Source: PUPG01 sp031323845
GTDB taxonomy: Bacteria > Bacteroidota > Bacteroidia > Bacteroidales > UBA7960
Direction of reading: 5' to 3'
DNA length: 45,641 bases
Assembly: GCA_031323845.1 (NCBI GenBank)
Contig: JAVIYP010000019.1
Span: 1 to 45,641, forward strand
Below the pieces are notes generated by a model that saw only the letters and a list, made by a program, of their open reading frames with translations, was not told where the DNA came from and did not search any database. The translations under genes were made by a program, and so were the position numbers. Position 1 is the stretch's first letter; every line of letters starts with the position of its first letter. This document shows positions 1-7,648 of this stretch, one piece after another.

Positions 1-6
1 TGGAGT

Positions 7-24
7 TGCTACATTTGTCCGGAC
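7..24 (+). repeat. IS3 left terminal inverted repeat
   Basis: The sequence TGCTACATTTGTCCGGAC is partly complementary to 1238-1255. The mismatches cluster in the A/T-rich middle. Confidence 0.55.
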
Positions 25-58
25 ACTAAGTTAAGCCAAAATATTTAACTTAGTGATT

Positions 59-370
59 ATGAAAAAAAGAAGACAGTACGACAAAGAATTTAAAAAAATG
101 GCCGTTGAGCTAAGTAAGAACCATGACAACTTCCAAGAGCTGGCCAAGGAGCTGGACATACGTCCGGAGCTGATATATCGCTGGCGTCGGGAGGCCGATA
201 AACATCCGGACACTTGTTTCTCGGGACAGGGTAAAGTTGCCCAAACAGAACATGAAAAAGAGCTCGCCCGGTTAAAAAAGGAACTTCGTGATGCACAATT
301 AGAGCGCGATATCTTAAAAAAGGCGGTCAGCATCTTCTCCAAGAGCGATGGAAAGCATACTGGTTTATAA
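59..370 (+). CDS. IS3-family transposase OrfA (helix-turn-helix)
   Basis: This 103-residue basic protein begins MKKRRQYDKEFKK, the usual opening of IS3 OrfA proteins. A helix-turn-helix covers roughly residues 10-50 and a leucine-zipper-like helix follows (KELARLKKELRDAQLERDILKK). ATG at 59 is chosen over an in-frame GTG at 53. The in-frame slippery heptamer A AAA AAG lies at 316-322. A -1 shift there continues without a stop into the downstream frame, giving an OrfAB fusion. In IS3 elements OrfA alone binds the ends and often inhibits transposition, while the fusion is the transposase. The stop codon is at 368-370. Confidence 0.9.
   Translation: MKKRRQYDKEFKKMAVELSKNHDNFQELAKELDIRPELIYRWRREADKHPDTCFSGQGKVAQTEHEKELARLKKELRDAQLERDILKKAVSIFSKSDGKHTGL
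316..322 (+). other. Programmed -1 frameshift site
   Basis: The heptamer AAAAAAG is in phase as A AAA AAG relative to OrfA. After slippage, codons from 322 run without a stop through residues ending KMCQVLGISRSAYYAW, a classic IS3 OrfB entry sequence. No downstream stimulatory hairpin was worked out. Confidence 0.8.
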
Positions 371-402
371 ACCGGTACAGCTCCGAGTTTCCCATTGGGA
401 AG

Positions 403-1230
403 ATGTGCCAGGTACTTGGCATCTCCAGGAGTGCATATTATGCATGGAAAAACAGACAACCAACAAAGCGGGATATTGAAAATCAAAGGCTAGTGGTACA
501 GATCAGGAACATATATTTAAAAAGCAAAAAAACCTATGGCAGCCCCAGGATCACCATGGAGCTCGCTCGCCAACAAATCATGATATCCAGGCCTCGTGTG
601 GCACGAATAATGAAGAAGCAGAATCTGGTCAGCATCAGACGTAGAAAGTTTAGGAGTACCACTGATTCCAAACATAGCTATCCGGTAGTTGATAATAAAC
701 TTAACCGGGACTTTTCCGTGAAAGAAACAGGCCAGGTATGGGTGTCAGATATTACGTATGTCAGAACCCGGAAGGGTTGGCTGTACCTGACAGTTATATT
801 GGATTTGGCAGATCGCAAAGTAGTCGGATGGTCTATGAGCAGCAGCTTAAAGGCATATGATACCAGTATTGCCGCATGGAAAATGGCTGTTAAACGAAGA
901 CCAATTACCAAAGAACTCATCTTTCACTCTGACAGAGGCATCCAATACGCTTGCAATGAGTTCAGGGAATTGTTAGAGAAACAACCGTTGGTTCTCAGGA
1001 GTATGAGTCGCAAAGGCGACTGCTGGGACAATGCTGTAGCTGAAAGCTTTTTTAACAATATTAAAACAGAGTGGATATATCACAGAAGCTATAAAACCAG
1101 AGAAGAAGCTAAAATTTCTATCTTTGAATACATTGAGACCTGGTACAACCAAAACAGAATACATACCACTATCAAAATGCCTATAAAAGAATTTAAAAAC
1201 CAAACCCAAAAACAAAAACTAGTGGCTTAA
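403..1230 (+). CDS. IS3-family transposase OrfB (DDE integrase domain)
   Basis: This is the catalytic part of the transposase. It starts with an HTH_21-like region (MCQVLGISRSAYYAWKNRQ) followed by the rve integrase core. The DDE triad is readable in VWVSDITYV (first Asp), FHSDRGIQY (second Asp) and GDCWDNAVAESFF (Glu). The protein ends with the WYNQNRIHTTIKMPIKEF tail seen in IS3/IS150-group enzymes. It is probably made only as the OrfAB fusion by -1 frameshifting at 316-322, because the frame is open back to 322 and the ATG at 403 has no evident ribosome binding site. No internal stop or deletion is seen, so the copy could be active. Confidence 0.92.
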   Translation: MCQVLGISRSAYYAWKNRQPTKRDIENQRLVVQIRNIYLKSKKTYGSPRITMELARQQIMISRPRVARIMKKQNLVSIRRRKFRSTTDSKHSYPVVDNKLNRDFSVKETGQVWVSDITYVRTRKGWLYLTVILDLADRKVVGWSMSSSLKAYDTSIAAWKMAVKRRPITKELIFHSDRGIQYACNEFRELLEKQPLVLRSMSRKGDCWDNAVAESFFNNIKTEWIYHRSYKTREEAKISIFEYIETWYNQNRIHTTIKMPIKEFKNQTQKQKLVA

Positions 1231-1237
1231 TATAATT

Positions 1238-1255
1238 GTCCGGTTTTTTGTTGCA
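1238..1255 (-). repeat. IS3 right terminal inverted repeat
   Basis: The reverse complement reads TGCAACAAAAAACCGGAC and matches the left end at 12 of 18 positions, including the TGC tip and the CCGGAC core. Confidence 0.55.
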
Positions 1256-1388
1256 ATATCAACGATTAAACGATTAAACAATTAAACGAATCAACAATTA
1301 AACAATTAAACAATAACCTTACATCTGCACATCTGCACATTTTCACATTTGCACATCTGCACATCTGCACATCCAATCAGCATCTTAG
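1256..1388 (+). repeat. Octamer repeat leader, copy 1 (upstream of wecB-like gene)
   Basis: In gene orientation the block holds octamers of type GATTAAAC/AATTAAAC (1264-1311, six units, one being GAATCAAC), then the hexamer AATAAC (1312-1317). CTTACATC follows, then six TGCACATC-type octamers (1326-1373) and finally TCAGCATCTTAG (1377-1388). The start codon is 47 nt further on. The same order and phase occur at 7163-7359 and 27873-28051, each time upstream of a start codon in the same orientation. The distal end is cut by the IS3 element. Confidence 0.85.
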
Positions 1389-1435
1389 ACATAACACAAA
1401 ACACATATATACAAACACTTATAAAACATAAACAG

Positions 1436-2536
1436 ATGAAAAAGATCATCTCTGTAGTGGGAGCCAGGCCAAACTTTATCAAGATTGCCCCTGTGGCCAA
1501 AGCTTTCAGAAAGTATCGCAAAGAGGTTAAGCATTTATTGTGTCATACCGGGCAACATTTTGATCAGCGCATGTCGGAGATCTTTTTTGACCAGCTCGAG
1601 ATGCCTCGTCCGGACTTCTATCTCGGTGTCGGCGGCGGCAGCCATGCTGAGCAAACGGCCCGCATCATGCTGGAGTTTGAGAAAGTCCTCGCAGAGGAGC
1701 GGCCTGACCTGGTTATTGTTCCCGGTGATGTCAATTCAACCCTGGCGGCTTCGCTTGTGGCTTCCAAGATGGGCATTCCCATTGCGCATGTTGAGGCCGG
1801 GCTTCGCAGCTTTGACAAGAGCATGCCGGAGGAGATCAACCGTATTGTAACGGATGTGGTGTCTGATTTTCTCTTTGTCACTGAACACAGCGGTATGCAT
1901 AACCTCCGGGATGAGGGCATGGATGAGTCGAAGATTCACTTTGTCGGCAACACTATGATTGACACCCTGGACACCCACTACGAGGCCATAGAGGCCTGCA
2001 CTGTGGCACAAGATATGGGGTTAACGCCGGGCAAGTATGTCCTGGCTACGTTTCACCGGCCCAGCAATGTTGACGAAGAGAGTGAGCTGACAGAGCTGAT
2101 GCAAACCCTGGGTAACATTGCCAGGGAGCGGAAATTGGTGTTCCCCATACACCCACGCACCCGGAAAAACATCGAAAAATACGGGCTTGACAAAAAGATG
2201 CCTAAAGAACTGCTGATAACAGAGCCTCTGGGTTATATCGAATTTCTGTCGCTGATGCGTTATGCCGAGCTCGTCATCACCGATTCAGGCGGCATACAGG
2301 AAGAAACCACCTATATGGGGGTGCAGTGCATCACCGTGCGGAAAAATACGGAACGCCCCGTTACCATTGACGTAGGCACCAACCACCTGGTGGGCACCAT
2401 CATGGAAAAGGTCGAGAAAACAGCCCTGGACATCCTCGGTGGAGTGACCAAACCGGGGCGCATCCCCGAGCTGTGGGACGGTAAAGCAGCCCGGCGTATC
2501 GCTGAGATCATCGTCGAACACTTTGCAGCCGAATGA
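1436..2536 (+). CDS. wecB: Non-hydrolysing UDP-N-acetylglucosamine 2-epimerase family
   Basis: This cytoplasmic enzyme of 366 residues inverts C2 of a UDP-N-acetylhexosamine. Family marks are GARPNFIKIAP near the N-terminus, PGDVNST, HVEAGLRS, SMPEEINR and FHRPSNVD (matching the catalytic Asp, Glu, Glu and His of WecB). ITDSGGIQEE binds the nucleotide in the C-terminal domain. ATG 1436 is chosen because upstream in-frame codons are only translated repeats. The WlbA/WbpB-like dehydrogenase two genes downstream suggests the true substrate may be a UDP-2,3-diacetamido uronic acid (WbpI/WlbD role) rather than plain UDP-GlcNAc. It is first in a plus-strand run with the flippase and dehydrogenase. 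Confidence 0.92.
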   Translation: MKKIISVVGARPNFIKIAPVAKAFRKYRKEVKHLLCHTGQHFDQRMSEIFFDQLEMPRPDFYLGVGGGSHAEQTARIMLEFEKVLAEERPDLVIVPGDVNSTLAASLVASKMGIPIAHVEAGLRSFDKSMPEEINRIVTDVVSDFLFVTEHSGMHNLRDEGMDESKIHFVGNTMIDTLDTHYEAIEACTVAQDMGLTPGKYVLATFHRPSNVDEESELTELMQTLGNIARERKLVFPIHPRTRKNIEKYGLDKKMPKELLITEPLGYIEFLSLMRYAELVITDSGGIQEETTYMGVQCITVRKNTERPVTIDVGTNHLVGTIMEKVEKTALDILGGVTKPGRIPELWDGKAARRIAEIIVEHFAAE

Positions 2537-2589
2537 TGCCCGTTCCCAAAAGAGACCGTTTCCCTTCGTATTAATAAGTCTTGCCGCCA

Positions 2590-3873
2590 ATGCCTTACCG
2601 TCTTTCCATCACAGAGATCTGGAACAACCTGCGCATCCGCCAGGCCATGACGCTGTATGCGGCCAGCTTCGCAGGCATTCCGTTGTCCATTGTCACCAGC
2701 ATTGTGTTTACACGCTTTCTGGGACCCCAGGGCTATGGCGACTTTTCGTTTCTGGGCAGCTTGTTCGACTTTGCCGTGATCATTTTCCCAATGGGCTTTT
2801 TTTATGCGGGAAACCGCGCCCTGGTGCTTAATCACGACAAGGTAAAAGCACGCGAGTATTACGGGGCGGGACTGGTGTACCTCGGCCTCCTGTTTGTATT
2901 GATGGCTGTTGCCTTATTTGTCTACGGACTGATAGACCCCAACCTTTCAGACAAGGGCCTGAGCCGTTTCTTCTTATACCTGCTGCCCTTCAGCTGGATT
3001 TTCCTGATGCAGCCGTTCTTCGACAATATGCTGCATGCCGACAACCGCATCAGTGAGCTCGCCGCCACCAGGATCATGCCTAAGATCATCACGTTTACCT
3101 CCGCCCTCATCATCTATTTCCTGGCATCTGACTTCACGGGAAACCGGCTTGCCATTATCTGGCCGGTATATATGTTCGCCTTTTTATCGGTGTATGTCCT
3201 GGTGCTGGTACGCATCAGGGTGTCGTTCAGAAACCTGAAGGAGCGTATGGGTACCATCAGGAAACACCATCGCACCTATGGAATACATCTTTATACCGGA
3301 ATATTGTTTTCGGCCGGAGCCATCAGCCTGACAGGCATTTTGCTCAGCTACTTCAGCGATGACAACACCGGCGTGGGCTTTTTCACCCTGGCCGTTGCCA
3401 TCGCGCGGCCCATGGCCCTCATTCCGGGAGTTATTGCAACCACCTGGTTTAAAGACTTTGCCTCGCAGGAGCGCATGGGCCGGAAACTGTTCCTCAACAC
3501 CATGCTGCTCAGCGTGATATCCCTGGCAGGCCTGTGGCTGCTTGCCGGACCTTTTATCCGATTTTTCTACAGCGATGACTTTCTGCCCGTCATTTTCCTG
3601 GTGCATTTGTCAGGCATAGGGATGCTGCTCTACGGCATCGGAAGCTATTACAACCGTTTCCTGGAGGCCAAAGGTCAGGGTAAATCCGTACGAAACACAC
3701 ATATAGCCATGGGCCTGGTGCTGCTCGTGAGCAACCTGATGCTGATACCCGTTTACGGTCCGGAAGGTGCTGCAGCAGCCATGATCATCGCCAGTGCGGT
3801 TTACTGCACCGGTATGTGGGCGTTTTACAGACGATGGCTGAAACAACAACAGCCATCCGGCCAAAAAGAATAA
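2590..3873 (+). CDS. Polysaccharide (O-antigen type) flippase, MOP superfamily
   Basis: This 427-residue polytopic membrane protein has about 12 hydrophobic segments throughout. The N-terminal part reads like Wzx/RfbX proteins: a cytoplasmic helix, then a first membrane segment ending FTRFLGPQGYGDFSFLGS. Wzx proteins move undecaprenyl-linked oligosaccharide units to the periplasmic face of the inner membrane. The charged C-terminal tail (RRWLKQQQPSGQKE) is short. ATG 2590 is preferred to an in-frame TTG at 2581. The gene sits 53 nt after the epimerase and 31 nt before the dehydrogenase, consistent with one operon. The sugar transported is not deducible. Confidence 0.88.
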   Translation: MPYRLSITEIWNNLRIRQAMTLYAASFAGIPLSIVTSIVFTRFLGPQGYGDFSFLGSLFDFAVIIFPMGFFYAGNRALVLNHDKVKAREYYGAGLVYLGLLFVLMAVALFVYGLIDPNLSDKGLSRFFLYLLPFSWIFLMQPFFDNMLHADNRISELAATRIMPKIITFTSALIIYFLASDFTGNRLAIIWPVYMFAFLSVYVLVLVRIRVSFRNLKERMGTIRKHHRTYGIHLYTGILFSAGAISLTGILLSYFSDDNTGVGFFTLAVAIARPMALIPGVIATTWFKDFASQERMGRKLFLNTMLLSVISLAGLWLLAGPFIRFFYSDDFLPVIFLVHLSGIGMLLYGIGSYYNRFLEAKGQGKSVRNTHIAMGLVLLVSNLMLIPVYGPEGAAAAMIIASAVYCTGMWAFYRRWLKQQQPSGQKE

Positions 3874-3904
3874 TCATCAACCATTCAAACCAGCCTTCAT
3901 CATT

Positions 3905-4816
3905 ATGAAAGAGAAAAAAGCAATCAACTTTGCCCTTATCGGTGCCGCAGGATATATTGCACCTCGACATATGAAAGCTATAAAAGACACTGGCAATCAG
4001 CTTATTTGCGCCCTTGACCCCTATGATGGCGTGGGTGTTATCGACAGCTATTTCCCGAACGCAGACTTTTTTATTGAACCGGAGCGTTTTGACCGGCATC
4101 TCGACAAACTGCGCAGGGAACATACCAACAAAGTGGATTACGTCAGCATCTGTTCGCCCAACTTCCTGCACGACGCACACATCAGGATGGCCGTGCGCAA
4201 CGACGCACATGCCATCTGCGAAAAGCCTATTGTGCTGAACCCCTGGAACCTTGACGCGTTGTGCCGCCTTGAGGAGGAGACGGGAAAAAACATCTATACG
4301 ATACTGCAGCTGCGTCTTCATCCGAGCATAAAAAAACTGAAAAAAAACATTGAGGAAGGTCCGAAAGACAAGGTGTATGATGTGGCGCTGAACTACATCA
4401 CCAGTCGCGGCCGCTGGTATCATTTTTCTTGGAAGGGAGACCTGCAAAAATCGGGTGGTGTGGCCACAAACATCGGCATTCATTTCTTCGACATGCTGGG
4501 CTGGGTGTTTGGCGACATGAAATTCCTGAAGGTGGAAGAGAAAACAGCGCACCGGGTGTCAGGCTACCTGGAGTATGCACAAGCCCGGGTCAGGTGGTTT
4601 CTCAGCATCGACAGCGCTGACCTTCCGGCTGCGGCTGTCGCATCAGGAAAACGAACGTTCCGCAGCATCACCATCGAGGGCAAAGAGCTGGAATTCAGCG
4701 AAGGCTTTACCGACCTGCACACCGAACTGTACCGCGAGATCCTGGCAGGCAGGGGCTTCAGGGTAGAAACAGCAAGAAAAAGCGTGGAAATCGCGCAGCG
4801 CATCAGGCAGGCGTGA
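3905..4816 (+). CDS. wlbA: WlbA/WbpB-like UDP-GlcNAcA 3-dehydrogenase (Gfo/Idh/MocA family)
   Basis: This 303-residue NAD-dependent oxidoreductase has an N-terminal Rossmann fold (IGAAGYIAPRHMKAIKDTGN, residues about 12-31) and the family EKP motif in AICEKPIVLNPW. The run LDPYDGVGVIDSYFPNADFF and the spacing FDRHLDKLRRE resemble WlbA/WbpB proteins. Those oxidise the 3-hydroxyl of UDP-N-acetylglucosaminuronate on the way to 2,3-diacetamido-2,3-dideoxymannuronate of O-antigens. The expected partners WbpE (aminotransferase) and WbpD (acetyltransferase) are not in the window. The gene converges on the kamA-like gene with a 54-nt gap. Family assignment is strong; the exact substrate is inferred. 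Confidence 0.85.
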   Translation: MKEKKAINFALIGAAGYIAPRHMKAIKDTGNQLICALDPYDGVGVIDSYFPNADFFIEPERFDRHLDKLRREHTNKVDYVSICSPNFLHDAHIRMAVRNDAHAICEKPIVLNPWNLDALCRLEEETGKNIYTILQLRLHPSIKKLKKNIEEGPKDKVYDVALNYITSRGRWYHFSWKGDLQKSGGVATNIGIHFFDMLGWVFGDMKFLKVEEKTAHRVSGYLEYAQARVRWFLSIDSADLPAAAVASGKRTFRSITIEGKELEFSEGFTDLHTELYREILAGRGFRVETARKSVEIAQRIRQA

Positions 4817-4870
4817 GCAGGACTTCCGGCATTGTCTTAGAGAAAGAAACAGGAAGTTTTGCGGTACGGG

Positions 4871-7102
4871 TCACCCTCCGTAATTGGTGATCGTGCCGGT
4901 TAGCCCGAAGTCGAAGTCGGGGTATTCGTATATCGACATCCGCGGCTCGGTCTCACCAATGGAATACCCCCATATGCTGCTGTAATCGGCAGGGTCCTCA
5001 CCCATCTCATTCATCTGTTCCAGATAGTCTTCGAGCGATTTGGACTCAATAATGGTAAACTTGCCGAGCTTGTCAATGATAGGACTATGGCTCCTGGTGT
5101 GGTCATGGTCGAATTCGAGAATGCGCCGGCCTTTGCTGGTAATGCCTATAACTCTGTAGGTCATGCTTTTACCCACCCCGGGCAGATTCAGTACGTTGCG
5201 GTCGGTAGCCAGAAAGGGAATCCCCGCTTCCTCGCGAAGGGCATTGATGTTTTCGACCATGTGCTCGGCCTCTAGCGGGAACCGGCGTATGCGCTTCCTG
5301 TAGGCCGCAGGAATATGGCCAATCACCTTTTCTTCTGTCTGTTCCTGTGCGGCGCGGGCATTGGTAGCGAACTTTTCGCTGTTTTCCTTGTACCCTTTCA
5401 CAGAAAAGGTATAATACGGAAGCACCCCGATGTCGTTAAGCACCTGCCTTAGCTTTGCCGTGTGTCCGCGGCGCGCGGCAGGGGCAGTGAACACCAGCTG
5501 GTTGGTAACCGTCCATCCCGCCGACTTCAGCCTGGAGATACACAGCCGGGTTTCGGGCGTAACCTCCATGGGCGACTGAAGGTGTGTCTGGATCACAAAC
5601 TGCTTTATGCCGATGCGTGATGCTTTCTCTTTGAACTCAGCCAGGATGCGGGTAAGGTTTTCCGTGACGCGCTGTGGCAGGTAGGCCGGCAAACGGGTGC
5701 CCAGACGCACGCGGACAATTTCCGCATACTTCTCCCCTTCCGGTCTCCCGGCATTCTTTTCCTTCTTGCGAAGCGCCATCTCATAAACAGCACCCAGGAT
5801 TTTCTCCATCGATTTGTCGGAGCTCATCAGGGCGTCGCCACCGGTGATGAGAATATCGCGCAGCTGTGAGTCCTCCTCCCAGTACTTCATGATCATCTCC
5901 AGCTTGGCATTCCACGACTGTTTTGGAAGCAGCTCGTCAAGATTGAAATTCAGGTTGCCCCGCTGAAAATCATACATGCGCTGACAGGAGGCACATAAAC
6001 CGGCACAGGCGCGGCCCATGGTATCGGGGATCATAATGGCCACCTCAGGATATCGGCGGTGCACATTGTGCCGTGTGGGAAGAATCCAGCCGGCGGCATT
6101 GGGTTTGCCGGGCTCTACAATATCCTCTTTTTCCCAGGCCACAATATGACCAAACTCATCTACCAGCTGTTTCGAATAAATGACATAATAACGAATGGCC
6201 AGATCCTTGTCGGCTGCAAACTCAGGCGCATCCACATTCAGCAAAGAAAGATAATACGGGTTGATGAAAAAAGGTATGCCACGATCCCTGGCCGTGTAAA
6301 GAACCGCCATGGTTTCCTCATCCAGCGTATTGCCAAGCATTTCGTTCAGTAAATCAGGCTTGCGTATGGCAAATTTAAGATGGAAGAGGTAGTTGTCCCA
6401 CCACTCATGCATTAAACTGAGCTTTTCATCATAGGATATGCCTTCAGGAAAAAAGAAGCGTTTGCTCTGCAATACCTTCCGGTCAATTTTCTCTATCAGC
6501 ACACGTATGATGCGCTCCTTGTTCTTTTCCCTGATCCTGATGATTTCCGGATCAAGTCCGGAGGGGTGTTTTTTCATCCAGTCAAGCACGCGTTCGCGGG
6601 ATGGCAGCTTGCGTTCGGCCTTGCCATAAAACTGGCGGAACAGGTGTATCATGTCGCGCAAAAAAGCCGTGCCTTCAATGGTTTCCTTGCCATGGACGAG
6701 CTTCCAGAGCAAAGCAAAAGGATCGTTGAGCACTTGTTCACCACGAAGGTTGAGGTCGTTATAGCGCTGACCGGCATGGTCGAGGTAGTCAAGGATGCGG
6801 ATGGCTGCGTAGTCCTGCCATGTCAGCTGTTCCATGGCCTCCCGTCCAACAGCCTCAAACCGGTAAAAGCTGAAGGCATGTGGATGTGCCTCCATATATT
6901 CCATGGCCAGCCTGCGTACTTCACCAGAAAACCCGGAAGGAGTCCCGGCGTTTCGGGCCTGGGCGGCGAGAACAGGATTTTCTTTCAATAACTGCTCAAG
7001 CAAAAAGGCAGCGTCAGGCGAAGAGCCTCCCGACACAATGCCCGCTGTTTTTATTAGTGTTGATTTCGAACGTTCTTTTATGTTTTTGTTGATAACAGAC
7101 AT
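4871..7102 (-). CDS. KamA-family radical SAM protein with long N-terminal extension
   Basis: This 743-residue protein is related to lysine 2,3-aminomutase. The radical SAM cluster motif is CAGLCASC (Cys366, 370, 373), followed by the SAM-contacting ITGGDAL. A PGVGK motif (Lys645) matches the position of the PLP lysine in the PGGGGK of aminomutases. Known lysine 2,3-aminomutases are about 400-470 residues; here about 330 residues with no recognised domain precede the core. The substrate is therefore unclear: it could be a beta-amino-acid mutase or a diverged enzyme. ATG 7102 lies 60 nt from the conserved TCAGCATCTTAG end of leader copy 2. The gene is convergent with wlbA and probably monocistronic. 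Confidence 0.85.
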   Translation of the reverse strand: MSVINKNIKERSKSTLIKTAGIVSGGSSPDAAFLLEQLLKENPVLAAQARNAGTPSGFSGEVRRLAMEYMEAHPHAFSFYRFEAVGREAMEQLTWQDYAAIRILDYLDHAGQRYNDLNLRGEQVLNDPFALLWKLVHGKETIEGTAFLRDMIHLFRQFYGKAERKLPSRERVLDWMKKHPSGLDPEIIRIREKNKERIIRVLIEKIDRKVLQSKRFFFPEGISYDEKLSLMHEWWDNYLFHLKFAIRKPDLLNEMLGNTLDEETMAVLYTARDRGIPFFINPYYLSLLNVDAPEFAADKDLAIRYYVIYSKQLVDEFGHIVAWEKEDIVEPGKPNAAGWILPTRHNVHRRYPEVAIMIPDTMGRACAGLCASCQRMYDFQRGNLNFNLDELLPKQSWNAKLEMIMKYWEEDSQLRDILITGGDALMSSDKSMEKILGAVYEMALRKKEKNAGRPEGEKYAEIVRVRLGTRLPAYLPQRVTENLTRILAEFKEKASRIGIKQFVIQTHLQSPMEVTPETRLCISRLKSAGWTVTNQLVFTAPAARRGHTAKLRQVLNDIGVLPYYTFSVKGYKENSEKFATNARAAQEQTEEKVIGHIPAAYRKRIRRFPLEAEHMVENINALREEAGIPFLATDRNVLNLPGVGKSMTYRVIGITSKGRRILEFDHDHTRSHSPIIDKLGKFTIIESKSLEDYLEQMNEMGEDPADYSSIWGYSIGETEPRMSIYEYPDFDFGLTGTITNYGG

Positions 7103-7162
7103 TATTGTTTCAGATGTTTATTTTTGCGTATGTGGCTGGTTTTCTGTGCTTTTTGTTTGTGT

Positions 7163-7359
7163 CTAAGATGCTGATTCGATGTGCAGATGTGCAGATGTGC
7201 AAATGTGAAAATGTGCAGATGTAAGGTTATTGTTTATTTGTTTAATCGTTTAATCGTTTAATCGTTTAATCGTTTAATCGTTTAATCGTTTAATCGTTTA
7301 ATCGTTTAATCGTTTAATCGTTTATTCGTTTATTCGTTTATTCGTTAAATCGTTGATTT
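7163..7359 (-). repeat. Octamer repeat leader, copy 2 (upstream of kamA-like gene)
   Basis: On the plus strand: CTAAGATGCTGA (7163-7174), then six octamers of GATGTGCA type (7178-7225), the hexamer GTTATT (7226-7231), then sixteen octamers. These are GTTTATTT, ten GTTTAATC (7240-7319), three GTTTATTC (7320-7343), GTTAAATC and GTTGATTT. Every variant keeps the 8-nt phase, so changes are substitutions only. Order and orientation toward the gene match copies 1 and 3. Confidence 0.9.
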
Positions 7360-7368
7360 ATCTCATTA

Positions 7369-7454
7369 TCTGCTTTTGGCTTTTGGCTTTTAGCAAGAAA
7401 ACTGCCAACAGCCAAGAGCTAACAGCCAATAGCTGTTTTTCACTTTTCACTTTC
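7369..7454 (-). repeat. Heptamer word blocks
   Basis: Plus strand: GCTTTTG, GCTTTTG, GCTTTTA (7372-7392), then GCAAGAAAACTGCC. Next come four GCYAAxA heptamers (7404-7431: GCCAACA, GCCAAGA, GCTAACA, GCCAATA) and CACTTTT, CACTTTC (7441-7454). The TCTGCTTTTGG...GCAAGAAAA part and the CACTTTT words recur at 28083-28142. Confidence 0.8.
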
Positions 7455-7530
7455 TTATTTCGAGCTTTCAAAAATTTCCGGCCTTCGGCTTCAGACCTCC
7501 TGCCAGATTTCTCACTGCGTTCGAAACAAG

Positions 7531-7648
7531 CTTCTGACCTCTGTCTTCTGTCTTCCGACCTCTGTCTTCTGACCTCTGTCTTCTGTCTTCCGACCTCTGT
7601 CTTCCGACCTCTGTCTTCTCTTTCTTCCTTCCAGCTTCGAGCTTCGAG
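7531..7648 (-). repeat. Heptamer array, CYTCYGW type
   Basis: Twelve consecutive heptamers fill 7531-7614. Only four words are used (CTTCTGA, CCTCTGT, CTTCTGT, CTTCCGA), all fitting C-Y-T-C-Y-G-W. A related group CTTCCAG, CTTCGAG, CTTCGAG follows at 7628-7648. The phase is unbroken in the main array. The block lies in the 756-nt gene-free gap 7103-7858. Open frames across it translate the repeats and are not believable genes. From 7649 to 7858 no other repeat is seen apart from the promoter-like site at 7729-7736. Confidence 0.85.

Larger units (their letters stand above)
7..1255 (+). mobile_element. IS3-family insertion sequence, apparently intact
   Basis: The element is about 1.25 kb and carries an OrfA/OrfB transposase pair. 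The ends were inferred by matching positions 7-24 to the reverse complement of 1238-1255. Both begin TGC, share ACA, and end CCGGAC (12 of 18 identical). A further inner match ends in TTAAGCCA on both sides. TG...CA termini are usual for IS3. No convincing target duplication is visible (left flank ggagt, right flank atatc), so the ends may be off by a few bases. Its right end lies directly against the octamer repeat leader of the next gene. Confidence 0.8.

Noticed and set aside
1349..1435. Longer N-terminus for the wecB-like protein
   Set aside because: The 29 extra residues are translations of TGCACATC repeats, and the family starts at MKKIISVVGARPN.
3785..4552. 255-residue antisense frame opposite the wlbA-like gene
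   Set aside because: The sense strand encodes a clear family protein; the antisense frame is His/Val-rich shadow without domains.
4817..4870. Terminator between wlbA-like and kamA-like genes
   Set aside because: ACTTCC and GGAAGT can pair, but the loop is long and the T run short, so it is too weak to call.
7240..7319. Possible CRISPR array from the regular GTTTAATC repeats
   Set aside because: The units are 8 nt with no spacers and no cas genes nearby. It is a simple tandem repeat.
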